The notes under the pieces are model-generated. The model made no database searches. It saw nothing but the letters and a program-made list of their open reading frames with translations, and was not told where the DNA came from. From the NCBI RefSeq assembly GCF_051014445.1, contig NW_027488365.1, forward strand, positions 5,704,001 through 5,768,000: 64,000 nt of DNA, given 5' to 3'. The stretch's first letter is position 1, and the number at the start of each line of letters is the position of its first letter. Shown here piece by piece: positions 12,081 through 25,070 of the stretch. The position numbers and the translations under genes are program-made. This DNA is from Colletes latitarsis. Its lineage: Eukaryota; Arthropoda; Insecta; Hymenoptera; Colletidae.

Positions 12081-15000
12081 TGTTCTCTGGTTTGGATCAC
12101 GAAGTAATGTGGGACCACACTGAAACAATCAATTAAACCTGGTCTTGATAAATATTTTAGAGGATAACGCATGTTAGGTCTGGGATAGGTCTGGGATTTG
12201 CCCTCATCAGGCTCATACTTTCGCGTTTTTCACATACTTGTTGAACAGATCCCGGGTTTTTTCTGGATTGGGTCACGTAGTAGTGTGGTACCACACTGAA
12301 ACAGTCGATTAAACCTGGTTTCGATCAATATTTATGAGGATAACGCATATTAGGTCTAGGTTAGTCCTGGGATTTTCACTCATCAGACTCATACTTTCGC
12401 ATTCTTCACATACTTCATGGCTGGATCCTTGGCTATTTCTGGATTGGATCACGTAGTAATGTGGTACCACACTGAAACAGTCAATTAAACCTGGTTTTGA
12501 TGAATATTTTAGAGAATAATTCATGTTAGGTCTAGGTTAGGTCAGGGATTTGCTCTCATCAGGCTCATTCTTTCGCATATTTCTCACACTTGATGGCTAG
12601 ATCCTGGGCTTTTTTTGGATTGCATCACGTAGTAATGATGTACAACACTGAAGCAGTCAATTAAACCTGGTTTCCATCAATATTTTAGAGTGTAATTCAT
12701 GTTAGGTCTAGGTTAAGTCAGGGATTTGCTCTCATCAGGCTCATTCTATCGCATATTTCTCATACTTGATGGCTAGATCCTGGGCTTTTTTTGGATTGCA
12801 TCACGTAGTAATGAAGTTCAACACTGAAACTGTCAATTAAACCTGGTTTCCATCAATATTTTAGAGGACACCGCATGTCAGGTCTAGGTTAGGTCTGGGA
12901 TTTGCTCTCATCAGGGTCATACTGTCGCAGTTTTAACTTACTTGTTGAACGGATCTTGGCTTTTTTCTGGTTTGGTTCACGTAGTAATGTGGTACTACAC
13001 TGGAACATTCAATTAAACCTGGCTTTGATAAATATTTTAGAGGATAACGCATGTTAGGTTTGGGTTAGGTCTAGGATTTGACCTCATCAGACTCATACTT
13101 TCGCACACTTCACATACTTGTTGAACAGATCCTGGGTTTTTTCTGGTTTGGATCACGTAGTAGTGTGGTACCACACTGAAACAGTCCATTAAACCTGGTT
13201 GCGATCAATATTTTACAGGATAACGCATGTTAGGTCTGGGTTAGGTCTAGGATTTGCCCTGATCAGGCTCATACTTTCGCGTTTTTCACATACTTGTTGA
13301 ACAGATCCCGGGTTTTTTCTGGATTGGGTCACGTAGTAGTGTGGTACCACACTGAAACAGTCGATTAAACCTGGTTTCGATCAATATTTTTGAGGATAAC
13401 GCATGTTAGGTCTGGGTTAGGTCTAGGATTTCCCTCATCAGGCTCATTCTTTCGCATATTTCTCAAACTTGATGGCTAGATCCTGGGATTTTTCTGGATT
13501 GCATCACGTAGTAATGTGGGACCACACTGAAACAGTCAATTAAACCTGGTTTCGATCAATATATTAGAGAATAATTCAAGTTAGGTCTAGGTTAGGTCTG
13601 GGATTTGCTCTCATCAGGCTCATTCTTTCGCATATTTCTCATACTTGATGGCTAGATCCTGGGCTTTTTCTGGATTGCATCACGTAGTAATGTGGGACCA
13701 CACTGAAACAGTCAATTAAACCTGGTTTCGATCAATAATTTTGATGATAACGCATGTTAGGTTTGGGTTAGGGCTAGGATTTGCCCTCATCAGACTCATA
13801 CTTTCGCACACTTCACATACTTGTTGAACAGATTCTGGGCTTTTTCTGGTTTGATCCCGTAGTAATGTGGTACCACACTGAAACGGTCCATTAAACCTGG
13901 TGTCGATCAATATTTTAGAGGATAACGCATGTTATGTCTAGGTTAGGTCTGGGATTTGCCCTCATCAGACTCATACTTTCGCATATTTCTCAAACTTGTT
14001 GGCCAGATTCTGTGCTTTCACTGGTTTGGACACGTAGTAATGAGGTACCACACTGAAACAGTCGATTAAACCTGGTTTCGATCAATATTTTAGAGGATAA
14101 CGCAAGTTATGCCTGGGATAGGTCTGGGAATTGCCCACATCAGGCTCATAGTTTCGCGTTTTTCACATACTTGTAGAACAGATCCTGGGTTTTTTCTGGT
14201 TTGGATCACGTAGTAATCTGGTACGACACTGAAACAGTCCATTAAACCTGGTTTCCATCAATATTTTGGAGGACAACGCAAGTTAGGTCTGGGATAGGTC
14301 TGGGATTTGCCCTCATCAGGGACATGCTTTCGCATTTTTAACATACTTGTTGAACAGATCCCGGGTTTTTTCTGGATTGGGTCACGTAGTAGTGTGGTAC
14401 CACACTGAAACAGTCGATTAAACCTGGTTTCGATCAATATTTTTGAGGATAACGCATATTAGGTCTAGGTTAGGCCGGGGATTTTCACTCATCAGACTCA
14501 TACTTTCGCATTCTTCACATACTTGTTGAACGGATCCTGGGTTTTTACTGGTTTGGATCACGTAGTAATGTGGTACCACACTGAAACATTCAATTAAACC
14601 TGGTCTTGATAAATATTTTAGAGGATAACGCATGTTAGGTCTGGGTTAGGTCTAGGATGTGCCCTCGTCAGGTTCATACTTCAGATATTTCTCATACTTC
14701 ATGGCTAGATCCTGGGCTATTTCTGGATTGTATCACGTAGTAATGTGGTACCACACAGAAACAGTCAATTAAACCTGGTTTCGATCAATATTTTAGTGGA
14801 TAACGCAAGTTAGGTCTGGGATAGGTCTGGGATTTGCCCACATCAGGCTCATACTTTCGCGTTTTTCACATACTTGTTGAACAGATCCCGGGTTTTTTCT
14901 GGATTGGGTCACGTAATAGTGTGGTACCACACTGAAACAGTCGATTAAACGTGGTTTCGATCAATATTTTTGAGGATAACGCATGTTAGGTCTAGGTTAG

Positions 15001-15721
15001 GCCGGGGATTTTCACTCATCAGACTCATACTTTCGCATTCTTCACATACTTGTTGAACGGATCCTGGGTTTTTGCTGGTTTGGATCACGTAGTAATGTGG
15101 TACCACACTGAAACATTCAATTAAACCTGGTCTTGATAAATATTTTAGAGGATAACGCATGTTAGGTCTGGGTTAGGTCTAGGATTTGCCCTCATCAGGC
15201 TCATACTTTCGCATATTTCTCATACTAGATGGCTAGATCCTCGGCTTTTTCTGGATTGCATCACGTAGTAATGAAGTACAACACTGAAACACTCAATTAA
15301 ACCTGGTTTCCATCAATATTTTAGAGAATAACTCATGTTAGGTCTAGGTTATGTCAGGGATTTGCTCTCATCAGGCTCATTCTTTCGCATATTTCTCATA
15401 CTTGATGGCTAGATCCTGGGCTTTTTTTGGATTGCATCACGTAGTAATGAAGTTCAACACTGAAACTGTCAATTAAACCTGGTTTCCATCAATATTTTAG
15501 AGGACAACGCATGTCAGGTCTAGGTTAGGTCTGGGATTTGCTCTCATCAGGGTCATACTGTCGCAGTTTTAACTTACTTGTTGAACGGATCCTGGGTTTT
15601 TTCTGGTTTGGTTCACGTAGTAATGTGGTACCACACTGAAACAGTCAATTAAACCTGGCCTTGATAAATATTTTAGAGGATAACGCATGTTAGGTTTGGG
15701 TTAGGTCTAGGATTTGACCTC
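12081..15721 (+). repeat. Mixed, partly irregular monomers
   Basis: About 20 monomers with no clear internal higher-order period. The first few repeat the start of E and then break off: near 12.41 kb a class A first half joins a class B second half (TTCACATACTTCATGGC). The stretch 13.2-14.4 kb holds the least regular monomers of the left arm: small deletions (GGTTTGATCCCG, GGTTTGGACACG, GGATTTCCCTC) and private substitutions (GCCAGATTCTGTGC). From about 14.6 kb the sequence repeats bases 1-1600. No gene is seen. Confidence 0.7.
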
Positions 15722-18700
15722 ATCAGACTCATACTTTCGCGTTTTTCACATACTTGTTGAACAGATCCTGGGTTTTTTCTGGTTTGGATCACGTAGTAGT
15801 GTGGTACCACACTGAAACAGTCCATTAAACCTGGTTGCGATCAATATTTTACAGGATAACGCATGTTAGGTCTGGGTTAGGTCTAGGATTTGCCCTCATA
15901 AGGCTCATACTTTCGCATTCTTCACATACTTGTTGAACGGAACCTGGGTTTTCTCTGGTTTGGATCACGAAGTAATGTGGGACCACACTGAAACAATCAA
16001 TTAAACCTGGTCTTGATAAATATTTTAGAGGATAACGCATGTTAGGTCTGGGATAGGTCTGGGATTTGCCCTCATCAGGCTCATACTTTCGCGTTTTGCA
16101 CATACTTGTTGAACAGATCCTGGGTTTTTTCTGGTTTGGGTCACGTAGTAGTGTGGTACCACACTGAAACAGTCGATTAAACGTGGTTTCGATCAATATT
16201 GTTGAGGCTAACGCATGTTAGGTCTAGGTTAGGCCGGGGATTTTCACTCATCAGACTCATACTTTCGCATTCTTCACATACTTGTTGAACGGATCCTGGG
16301 TTTTTTCTGGTTTGGATCACGTAGTAATGTGGGACCACACAGGAGTAATCAATTAATCCTGGTCTTGATAAATATTTTAGAGGATAACGCATTTTTAGGT
16401 CTGGGTTAGGTCTAGGATTTGCCCTCGTCAGGTTCATACTTCAGAAATTTCTCATACTTCATGGCTAGATCCTGGGCTATTTCTGGATTGTATCACGTAG
16501 TAATGTGGTACCACACAGAAACAGTCAATTAAACCTGGTTTCGATCAATTTTTTAGTGGATAACGCAAGTTAGGTCTGGGATAGGTCTGGCATTTGCCCT
16601 CATCAGGCTCATACTTTCGCGTTTTTCACATACTTGTTGAACAGATCCTGGGTTTTTTCTGGTTTGGGTCACGTAGTAGTGTGGTACCACACTGAAACAG
16701 TCGATTAAACGTGGTTTCGATCAATATTTTAGAGGATAACGCATGTTAGGTCTAGGTTAGCCCTGGGATTTTCACTCATCAGACTCATACTTTCGCATTC
16801 TTCGCATACTTGTTGAACGGATCCTGGGTTTTTTCTGGTTTGGATCACGTAGTAATGTGGTACCACACTGAAACATTCAATTAAACCTGATCTTGATAAA
16901 TATTTTAGAGGATAACGCATTTTTAGGTCTGGGTTAGGTCTAGGATTTGCCCTCGTCAGGTTCATACTTCAGAAATTTCTCATACTTCATGGCTAGATCC
17001 TGGGCTATTTCTGGATTGTATCACGTAGTAATGTGGTACCACACAGAAACAGTCAATTAAACCTGGTTTCGATCAATATTTTAGAGGATAACGCAAGTTA
17101 GGTCTGGCATAGGTCTGGGATTCGCCCTGATCAGGCTCATACTTTCGCGGTTTTCACATACTTGTTGAACAGATCCTGGGCTTTTTCTGGTTTGGATCAC
17201 GTAGTAATGTGGTACCACACTGAAACAGTCAATTACACCTGGTTTCGATCAATATTTTAGAGAATAATTCATGTTAGGTCTAGGTTAGGTCTGGGATTTG
17301 CTCTCATCAGGCTCATTCTTTCGCATATTTCTCAAACTTGATGGCTAGATCCTGGGCTTTTTCTGGATTGCATCACGTAGTAATGTGGGACCACACTGAA
17401 ACAGTCAATTAAACCTGGTTTCGATCAATATATTAGAGAATAATTCAAGTTAGGTCTAGGTTAGGTCTGGGATTTGCTCTCATCAGGCTCATTCTTTCGC
17501 ATATTTCTCATACTTGATGGCTAGATCCTGGGCTTCTTCTGGATTGCATCACGTAGTAATGAAGTACAACACTGAAACAGTCAATTAAACCTGGTTTCCA
17601 TCAATATCTTAGAGGACAACGCAAGTTAGGTCTGGGATAGGTCTGGGATTTGCCCACATCAGGCTCATACTTTCGCGTTTTTCACATACTTGTTGAACAG
17701 ATCCTGGGTTTTTTCTGGTTTGGATCACGTAGTAGTGTTGTACCACACTGAACCAGTCCATTAAACCTGGTTTGGATCAACATTTTAGATGATAACGCAT
17801 GTTAGGTCTAGGTTAGGTCTGGGATTTTCACTCATCAGACTCATACTTTCGCATTCTTCACATACTTGTTGAACGGATCCTGGGTGTTCTCTGGTTTGGA
17901 TCACGAAGTAATGTGGTACCACACTGAAACAGTAGATTAAACCAGGTTTCGATCAATATTTTAGAGAATAATTCATGTTAGGTCTAGGTTAGGCCTGGGA
18001 TTTTCACTCATCAGACTCATACTTTCGCGTTTTTCACATACTTGTTGAACAGATCCCGGGTTTTTTCTGGATTGGGTCACGTAGTAGTGACGTACCACAC
18101 TGAAACAGTCGATTAAACCTGGTTTCGATCAATATTTATGAGGATAACGCATATTAGGTCTAGGTTAGTCCTGGGATTTTCACTCATCAGACTCATACTT
18201 TCGCATTCTTCACATACTTGTTGAACGGATCCTGGGTTTTTACTGGTTTGGATCACGTAGTAGTGTGGTACCACACTGAAACATTCAATTAAACCTGGTC
18301 TTGATAAATATTTTAGAGGATAACGCATGTTAGGTCTGGGTTAGGTCTAGGATTTGCCCTCATCAGGCTCATACTTTCGCATATTTCTCATCCTTCATGG
18401 CTGGATCCTGGGCTATTTCTGGATTGGATCACGTAGTAATGTGGTACCACACTGAAACAGTCAATTAAACCTGGTTTTGATGAATATTTTAGAGAATAAT
18501 TCATGTTAGGTCTAGGTTAGGTCAGGGATTTGCTCTCATCAGGCTCATTCTTTCGCATATTTCTCATACTAGATGGCTAGATCCTGGGCTTTTTCTGGAT
18601 TGCATCACGTAGTAATGAAGTACAACACTGAAACACTCAATTAAACCTGGTTTCCATCAATATTATTGAGGATAACGCATGTTAGGTCTAGGTTAGGCCT

Positions 18701-19945
18701 GGGATTTTCACTCATCAGACTCATACTTTCACATTCTTCACATACTTGTTGAACGGATCTTGGGTTTTTTCTGGTGTGGATCACGTAGTAATGTGGTACC
18801 ACACTGAAACAGTCCATTAAACCTGCTTGCGATCAATATTTTAGAGGATAACGCATGTTAGGTCTGGGTTAGGTCTAGGATTTGCCCTCATCAGGCTCAC
18901 ACTTTCGCATATTTCTCATACTTCATGGCTAGATCCTGGGCTGTTTCTGGATTGTATCACGTAGTAATGTGGTACCACGCTGAAACAGTCAATTAAACCT
19001 GGTTTCGATCAATATTTTAGAGGATAACGCAAGTTAGGTCTGGGATAGGTCTAAGATTTGCCCTCATCAGGCTCTTACTTTCGCATATTTCTCATACTTC
19101 ATGGCTAGATCCTGGGCTAGTTCTGCAGTGGATCACGTAGTAAAGTGGTACCACACTGAAACATTCAATGAAACCTGGTCTGGATATATATTTTAGAGGA
19201 TAACGCATCTTAGGTCTGGGTTAGGTCTAAGATTTGCCCTCATCAGGCTCACAGTTTCGCGTTTTTCACATACTTGTTGAACAGATCCTGGGTTTTTTCT
19301 GGTTTGGATCACGACGTAGTGTGGTACCACACTGAAACAGTCCATTAAACCTGGTTTCGCTCAATATTTTAGAGGATAACGCATGTTAGGTCTAGGATAG
19401 CCCTGGGATATTCACTCATCAGACTCAAACTTTCGCATTCTTCACATACTTGTTGAACTGATCCTGGGTTTTTTCTGGTTTGGTTCACGTAGTAATGTGG
19501 TACCACACTGAAACATTCAATTAAACCTGATCTTGATAAATATTTGAGAGGATAACGCATGTTAGGTCTAGGTTAGGTCGGGGATTTTCACTCATCAGAC
19601 TCATACTTTCGCATTCTTCACATACTTGTTGAACGGATCCTGGGTGTTCTCTGGTTTGGATCACGAAGTAATGTGGGACCACACTGAAACAATCAATTAA
19701 ACCTGGTCTTGATAAATATTTTAGAGGATAACGCATGTTAGGTCTGGGATAGGTCTGGGATTTGCCCTCATCAGGCTCATACTTTCGCGTTTTTCACATA
19801 CTTGTTGAACAGATCCCGGGTTTTTTCTGGATTGGGTCACGTAGTAGTGTGGTACCACACTGAAACAGTCGATTAAACCTGGTTTCGATCAATATTTATG
19901 AGGATAACGCATATTAGGTCTAGGTTAGTCCTGGGATTTTCACTC
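15722..19945 (+). repeat. 24-monomer (4224-bp) tandem duplication, copy 1
   Basis: A 4224-bp (24 x 176) segment followed directly by a second copy. Marker pairs at 15849/20073, 16177/20401, 16729/20953, 18113/22337 and 19369/23593 all differ by exactly 4224. Private variants are shared, for example GAGGCTAACGC, CAATTACACCTGG, AGTAGTGACGTACC and GATCACGACGTAGTG. It contains the D-type GTTTTGCACATAC module, a GGTTAGCCCTGGG monomer and part of an E unit. Confidence 0.85.
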
Positions 19946-22900
19946 ATCAGACTCATACTTTCGCGTTTTTCACATACTTGTTGAACAGATCCTGGGTTTT
20001 TTCTGGTTTGGATCACGTAGTAGTGTGGTACCACACTGAAACAGTCCATTAAACCTGGTTGCGATCAATATTTTACAGGATAACGCATGTTAGGTCTGGG
20101 TTAGGTCTAGGATTTGCCCTCATAAGGCTCATACTTTCGCATTCTTCACATACTTGTTGAACGGAACCTGGGTTTTCTCTGGTTTGGATCACGAAGTAAT
20201 GTGGGACCACACTGAAACAATCAATTAAACCTGGTCTTGATAAATATTTTAGAGGATAACGCATGTTAGGTCTGGGATAGGTCTGGGATTTGCCCTCATC
20301 AGGCTCATACTTTCGCGTTTTGCACATACTTGTTGAACAGATCCTGGGTTTTTTCTGGTTTGGGTCACGTAGTAGTGTGGTACCACACTGAAACAGTCGA
20401 TTAAACGTGGTTTCGATCAATATTGTTGAGGCTAACGCATGTTAGGTCTAGGTTAGGCCGGGGATTTTCACTCATCAGACTCATACTTTCGCATTCTTCA
20501 CATACTTGTTGAACGGATCCTGGGTTTTTTCTGGTTTGGATCACGTAGTAATGTGGGACCACACAGGAGTAATCAATTAATCCTGGTCTTGATAAATATT
20601 TTAGAGGATAACGCATTTTTAGGTCTGGGTTAGGTCTAGGATTTGCCCTCGTCAGGTTCATACTTCAGAAATTTCTCATACTTCATGGCTAGATCCTGGG
20701 CTATTTCTGGATTGTATCACGTAGTAATGTGGTACCACACAGAAACAGTCAATTAAACCTGGTTTCGATCAATTTTTTAGTGGATAACGCAAGTTAGGTC
20801 TGGGATAGGTCTGGCATTTGCCCTCATCAGGCTCATACTTTCGCGTTTTTCACATACTTGTTGAACAGATCCTGGGTTTTTTCTGGTTTGGGTCACGTAG
20901 TAGTGTGGTACCACACTGAAACAGTCGATTAAACGTGGTTTCGATCAATATTTTAGAGGATAACGCATGTTAGGTCTAGGTTAGCCCTGGGATTTTCACT
21001 CATCAGACTCATACTTTCGCATTCTTCGCATACTTGTTGAACGGATCCTGGGTTTTTTCTGGTTTGGATCACGTAGTAATGTGGTACCACACTGAAACAT
21101 TCAATTAAACCTGATCTTGATAAATATTTTAGAGGATAACGCATTTTTAGGTCTGGGTTAGGTCTAGGATTTGCCCTCGTCAGGTTCATACTTCAGAAAT
21201 TTCTCATACTTCATGGCTAGATCCTGGGCTATTTCTGGATTGTATCACGTAGTAATGTGGTACCACACAGAAACAGTCAATTAAACCTGGTTTCGATCAA
21301 TATTTTAGAGGATAACGCAAGTTAGGTCTGGCATAGGTCTGGGATTCGCCCTGATCAGGCTCATACTTTCGCGGTTTTCACATACTTGTTGAACAGATCC
21401 TGGGCTTTTTCTGGTTTGGATCACGTAGTAATGTGGTACCACACTGAAACAGTCAATTACACCTGGTTTCGATCAATATTTTAGAGAATAATTCATGTTA
21501 GGTCTAGGTTAGGTCTGGGATTTGCTCTCATCAGGCTCATTCTTTCGCATATTTCTCAAACTTGATGGCTAGATCCTGGGCTTTTTCTGGATTGCATCAC
21601 GTAGTAATGTGGGACCACACTGAAACAGTCAATTAAACCTGGTTTCGATCAATATATTAGAGAATAATTCAAGTTAGGTCTAGGTTAGGTCTGGGATTTG
21701 CTCTCATCAGGCTCATTCTTTCGCATATTTCTCATACTTGATGGCTAGATCCTGGGCTTCTTCTGGATTGCATCACGTAGTAATGAAGTACAACACTGAA
21801 ACAGTCAATTAAACCTGGTTTCCATCAATATCTTAGAGGACAACGCAAGTTAGGTCTGGGATAGGTCTGGGATTTGCCCACATCAGGCTCATACTTTCGC
21901 GTTTTTCACATACTTGTTGAACAGATCCTGGGTTTTTTCTGGTTTGGATCACGTAGTAGTGTTGTACCACACTGAACCAGTCCATTAAACCTGGTTTGGA
22001 TCAACATTTTAGATGATAACGCATGTTAGGTCTAGGTTAGGTCTGGGATTTTCACTCATCAGACTCATACTTTCGCATTCTTCACATACTTGTTGAACGG
22101 ATCCTGGGTGTTCTCTGGTTTGGATCACGAAGTAATGTGGTACCACACTGAAACAGTAGATTAAACCAGGTTTCGATCAATATTTTAGAGAATAATTCAT
22201 GTTAGGTCTAGGTTAGGCCTGGGATTTTCACTCATCAGACTCATACTTTCGCGTTTTTCACATACTTGTTGAACAGATCCCGGGTTTTTTCTGGATTGGG
22301 TCACGTAGTAGTGACGTACCACACTGAAACAGTCGATTAAACCTGGTTTCGATCAATATTTATGAGGATAACGCATATTAGGTCTAGGTTAGTCCTGGGA
22401 TTTTCACTCATCAGACTCATACTTTCGCATTCTTCACATACTTGTTGAACGGATCCTGGGTTTTTACTGGTTTGGATCACGTAGTAGTGTGGTACCACAC
22501 TGAAACATTCAATTAAACCTGGTCTTGATAAATATTTTAGAGGATAACGCATGTTAGGTCTGGGTTAGGTCTAGGATTTGCCCTCATCAGGCTCATACTT
22601 TCGCATATTTCTCATCCTTCATGGCTGGATCCTGGGCTATTTCTGGATTGGATCACGTAGTAATGTGGTACCACACTGAAACAGTCAATTAAACCTGGTT
22701 TTGATGAATATTTTAGAGAATAATTCATGTTAGGTCTAGGTTAGGTCAGGGATTTGCTCTCATCAGGCTCATTCTTTCGCATATTTCTCATACTAGATGG
22801 CTAGATCCTGGGCTTTTTCTGGATTGCATCACGTAGTAATGAAGTACAACACTGAAACACTCAATTAAACCTGGTTTCCATCAATATTATTGAGGATAAC

Positions 22901-24187
22901 GCATGTTAGGTCTAGGTTAGGCCTGGGATTTTCACTCATCAGACTCATACTTTCACATTCTTCACATACTTGTTGAACGGATCTTGGGTTTTTTCTGGTG
23001 TGGATCACGTAGTAATGTGGTACCACACTGAAACAGTCCATTAAACCTGCTTGCGATCAATATTTTAGAGGATAACGCATGTTAGGTCTGGGTTAGGTCT
23101 AGGATTTGCCCTCATCAGGCTCACACTTTCGCATATTTCTCATACTTCATGGCTAGATCCTGGGCTGTTTCTGGATTGTATCACGTAGTAATGTGGTACC
23201 ACGCTGAAACAGTCAATTAAACCTGGTTTCGATCAATATTTTAGAGGATAACGCAAGTTAGGTCTGGGATAGGTCTAAGATTTGCCCTCATCAGGCTCTT
23301 ACTTTCGCATATTTCTCATACTTCATGGCTAGATCCTGGGCTAGTTCTGCAGTGGATCACGTAGTAAAGTGGTACCACACTGAAACATTCAATGAAACCT
23401 GGTCTGGATATATATTTTAGAGGATAACGCATCTTAGGTCTGGGTTAGGTCTAAGATTTGCCCTCATCAGGCTCACAGTTTCGCGTTTTTCACATACTTG
23501 TTGAACAGATCCTGGGTTTTTTCTGGTTTGGATCACGACGTAGTGTGGTACCACACTGAAACAGTCCATTAAACCTGGTTTCGCTCAATATTTTAGAGGA
23601 TAACGCATGTTAGGTCTAGGATAGCCCTGGGATATTCACTCATCAGACTCAAACTTTCGCATTCTTCACATACTTGTTGAACTGATCCTGGGTTTTTTCT
23701 GGTTTGGTTCACGTAGTAATGTGGTACCACACTGAAACATTCAATTAAACCTGATCTTGATAAATATTTGAGAGGATAACGCATGTTAGGTCTAGGTTAG
23801 GTCGGGGATTTTCACTCATCAGACTCATACTTTCGCATTCTTCACATACTTGTTGAACGGATCCTGGGTGTTCTCTGGTTTGGATCACGAAGTAATGTGG
23901 GACCACACTGAAACAATCAATTAAACCTGGTCTTGATAAATATTTTAGAGGATAACGCATGTTAGGTCTGGGATAGGTCTGGGATTTGCCCTCATCAGGC
24001 TCATACTTTCGCGTTTTTCACATACTTGTTGAACAGATCCCGGGTTTTTTCTGGATTGGGTCACGTAGTAGTGTGGTACCAGACTGAAACAGTCGATTAA
24101 ACCTGGTTTCGATCAATATTTATGAGGATAACGCATATTAGGTCTAGGTTAGTCCTGGGATTTTCACTCATCAGACTCATACTTTCG
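19946..24187 (+). repeat. 24-monomer (4224-bp) tandem duplication, copy 2
   Basis: Second copy, nearly identical to copy 1 by eye; one difference seen is TACCAGACTG near 24080 where copy 1 has TACCACACTG. The junction near 19946 lies inside the shared string ACTCATACTTTCGC. After it copy 1 continues with GTTTTTCACA, while the matching place at the end of copy 2 (about 24187) continues with ATTCTTCACA. In-register chimeric junctions of this kind are the signature of unequal exchange. Confidence 0.85.
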
Positions 24188-25070
24188 CATTCTTCACATA
24201 CTTGTTGAACGGATCCTGGGTTTTTACTGGTTTGGATCACGTAGTAGTGTGGTACCACACTGAAACATTCAATTAAACCTGGTCTTGATAAATATTTGAG
24301 AGGATAACGCATGTTAGGTCTAGGTTAGGCCTGGGATTTTCACTCATCAGACTCATACTTTCACATTCTTCACATACTTGTTGAACGGATCTTGGGTTTT
24401 TTCTGGTGTGGATCACGTAGTAATGTGGTACCACACTGAAACAGTCCATTAAACCTGCTTGCGATCAATATTTTAGAGGATAACGCATGGTAGGTCTGGG
24501 TTAGGTCTAGGATTTGCCCTCATAAGGCTCATACTTTCGCATTCTTCACATACTTGTTGAACGGATCCTGGGTTTTCTCTGGTTTGGATCACGAAGTAAC
24601 GTGGGACCACACTGAAACAATCAATTAAACCTGGTCTTGATAAATATTTTAGAGGATAACGCATGTTAGGTCTGGGATAGGTCTGGGATTTGCCCTCATC
24701 AGGCTCATACTTTCGCGTTTTGCACATACTTGTTGAACAGATCCTGGGTTTTTTCTGGTTTGGGTCACGTAGTAGTGTGGTACCACACTGAAACAGTCGA
24801 TTAAACGTTGTTTCGATCAATATTGTTGAGGATAACGCATGTTAGGTCTAGGTTAGGCCGGGGATTTTCACTCATCAGACTCATACTTTCGCATTCTTCA
24901 CATACTTGTTGAACGGACCCTGGGTTTTTTCTGGTTTGGATCACGTAGTAATGTGGGACCACACAGGAGTAAACAATTAATCCTGGTCTTGATAAATATT
25001 TTAGAGGATAACGCATTTTTAGGTCTGGGTTAGGTCTAGGATTTGCCCTCGTCAGGTTCATACTTCAGAT
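24188..25070 (+). repeat. Transition monomers
   Basis: Five monomers joining the 4224-bp duplication to the second large D-E copy. 24473-25061 matches 20073-20661 at an offset of 4400 bp (25 monomers), with a few private changes (GCATGGTAGG, AGTAACGTGGG, ACGTTGTTTCG). The CTTCAGATATTTC monomer at the end is where similarity passes to the block matching 611 onward. Confidence 0.65.
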
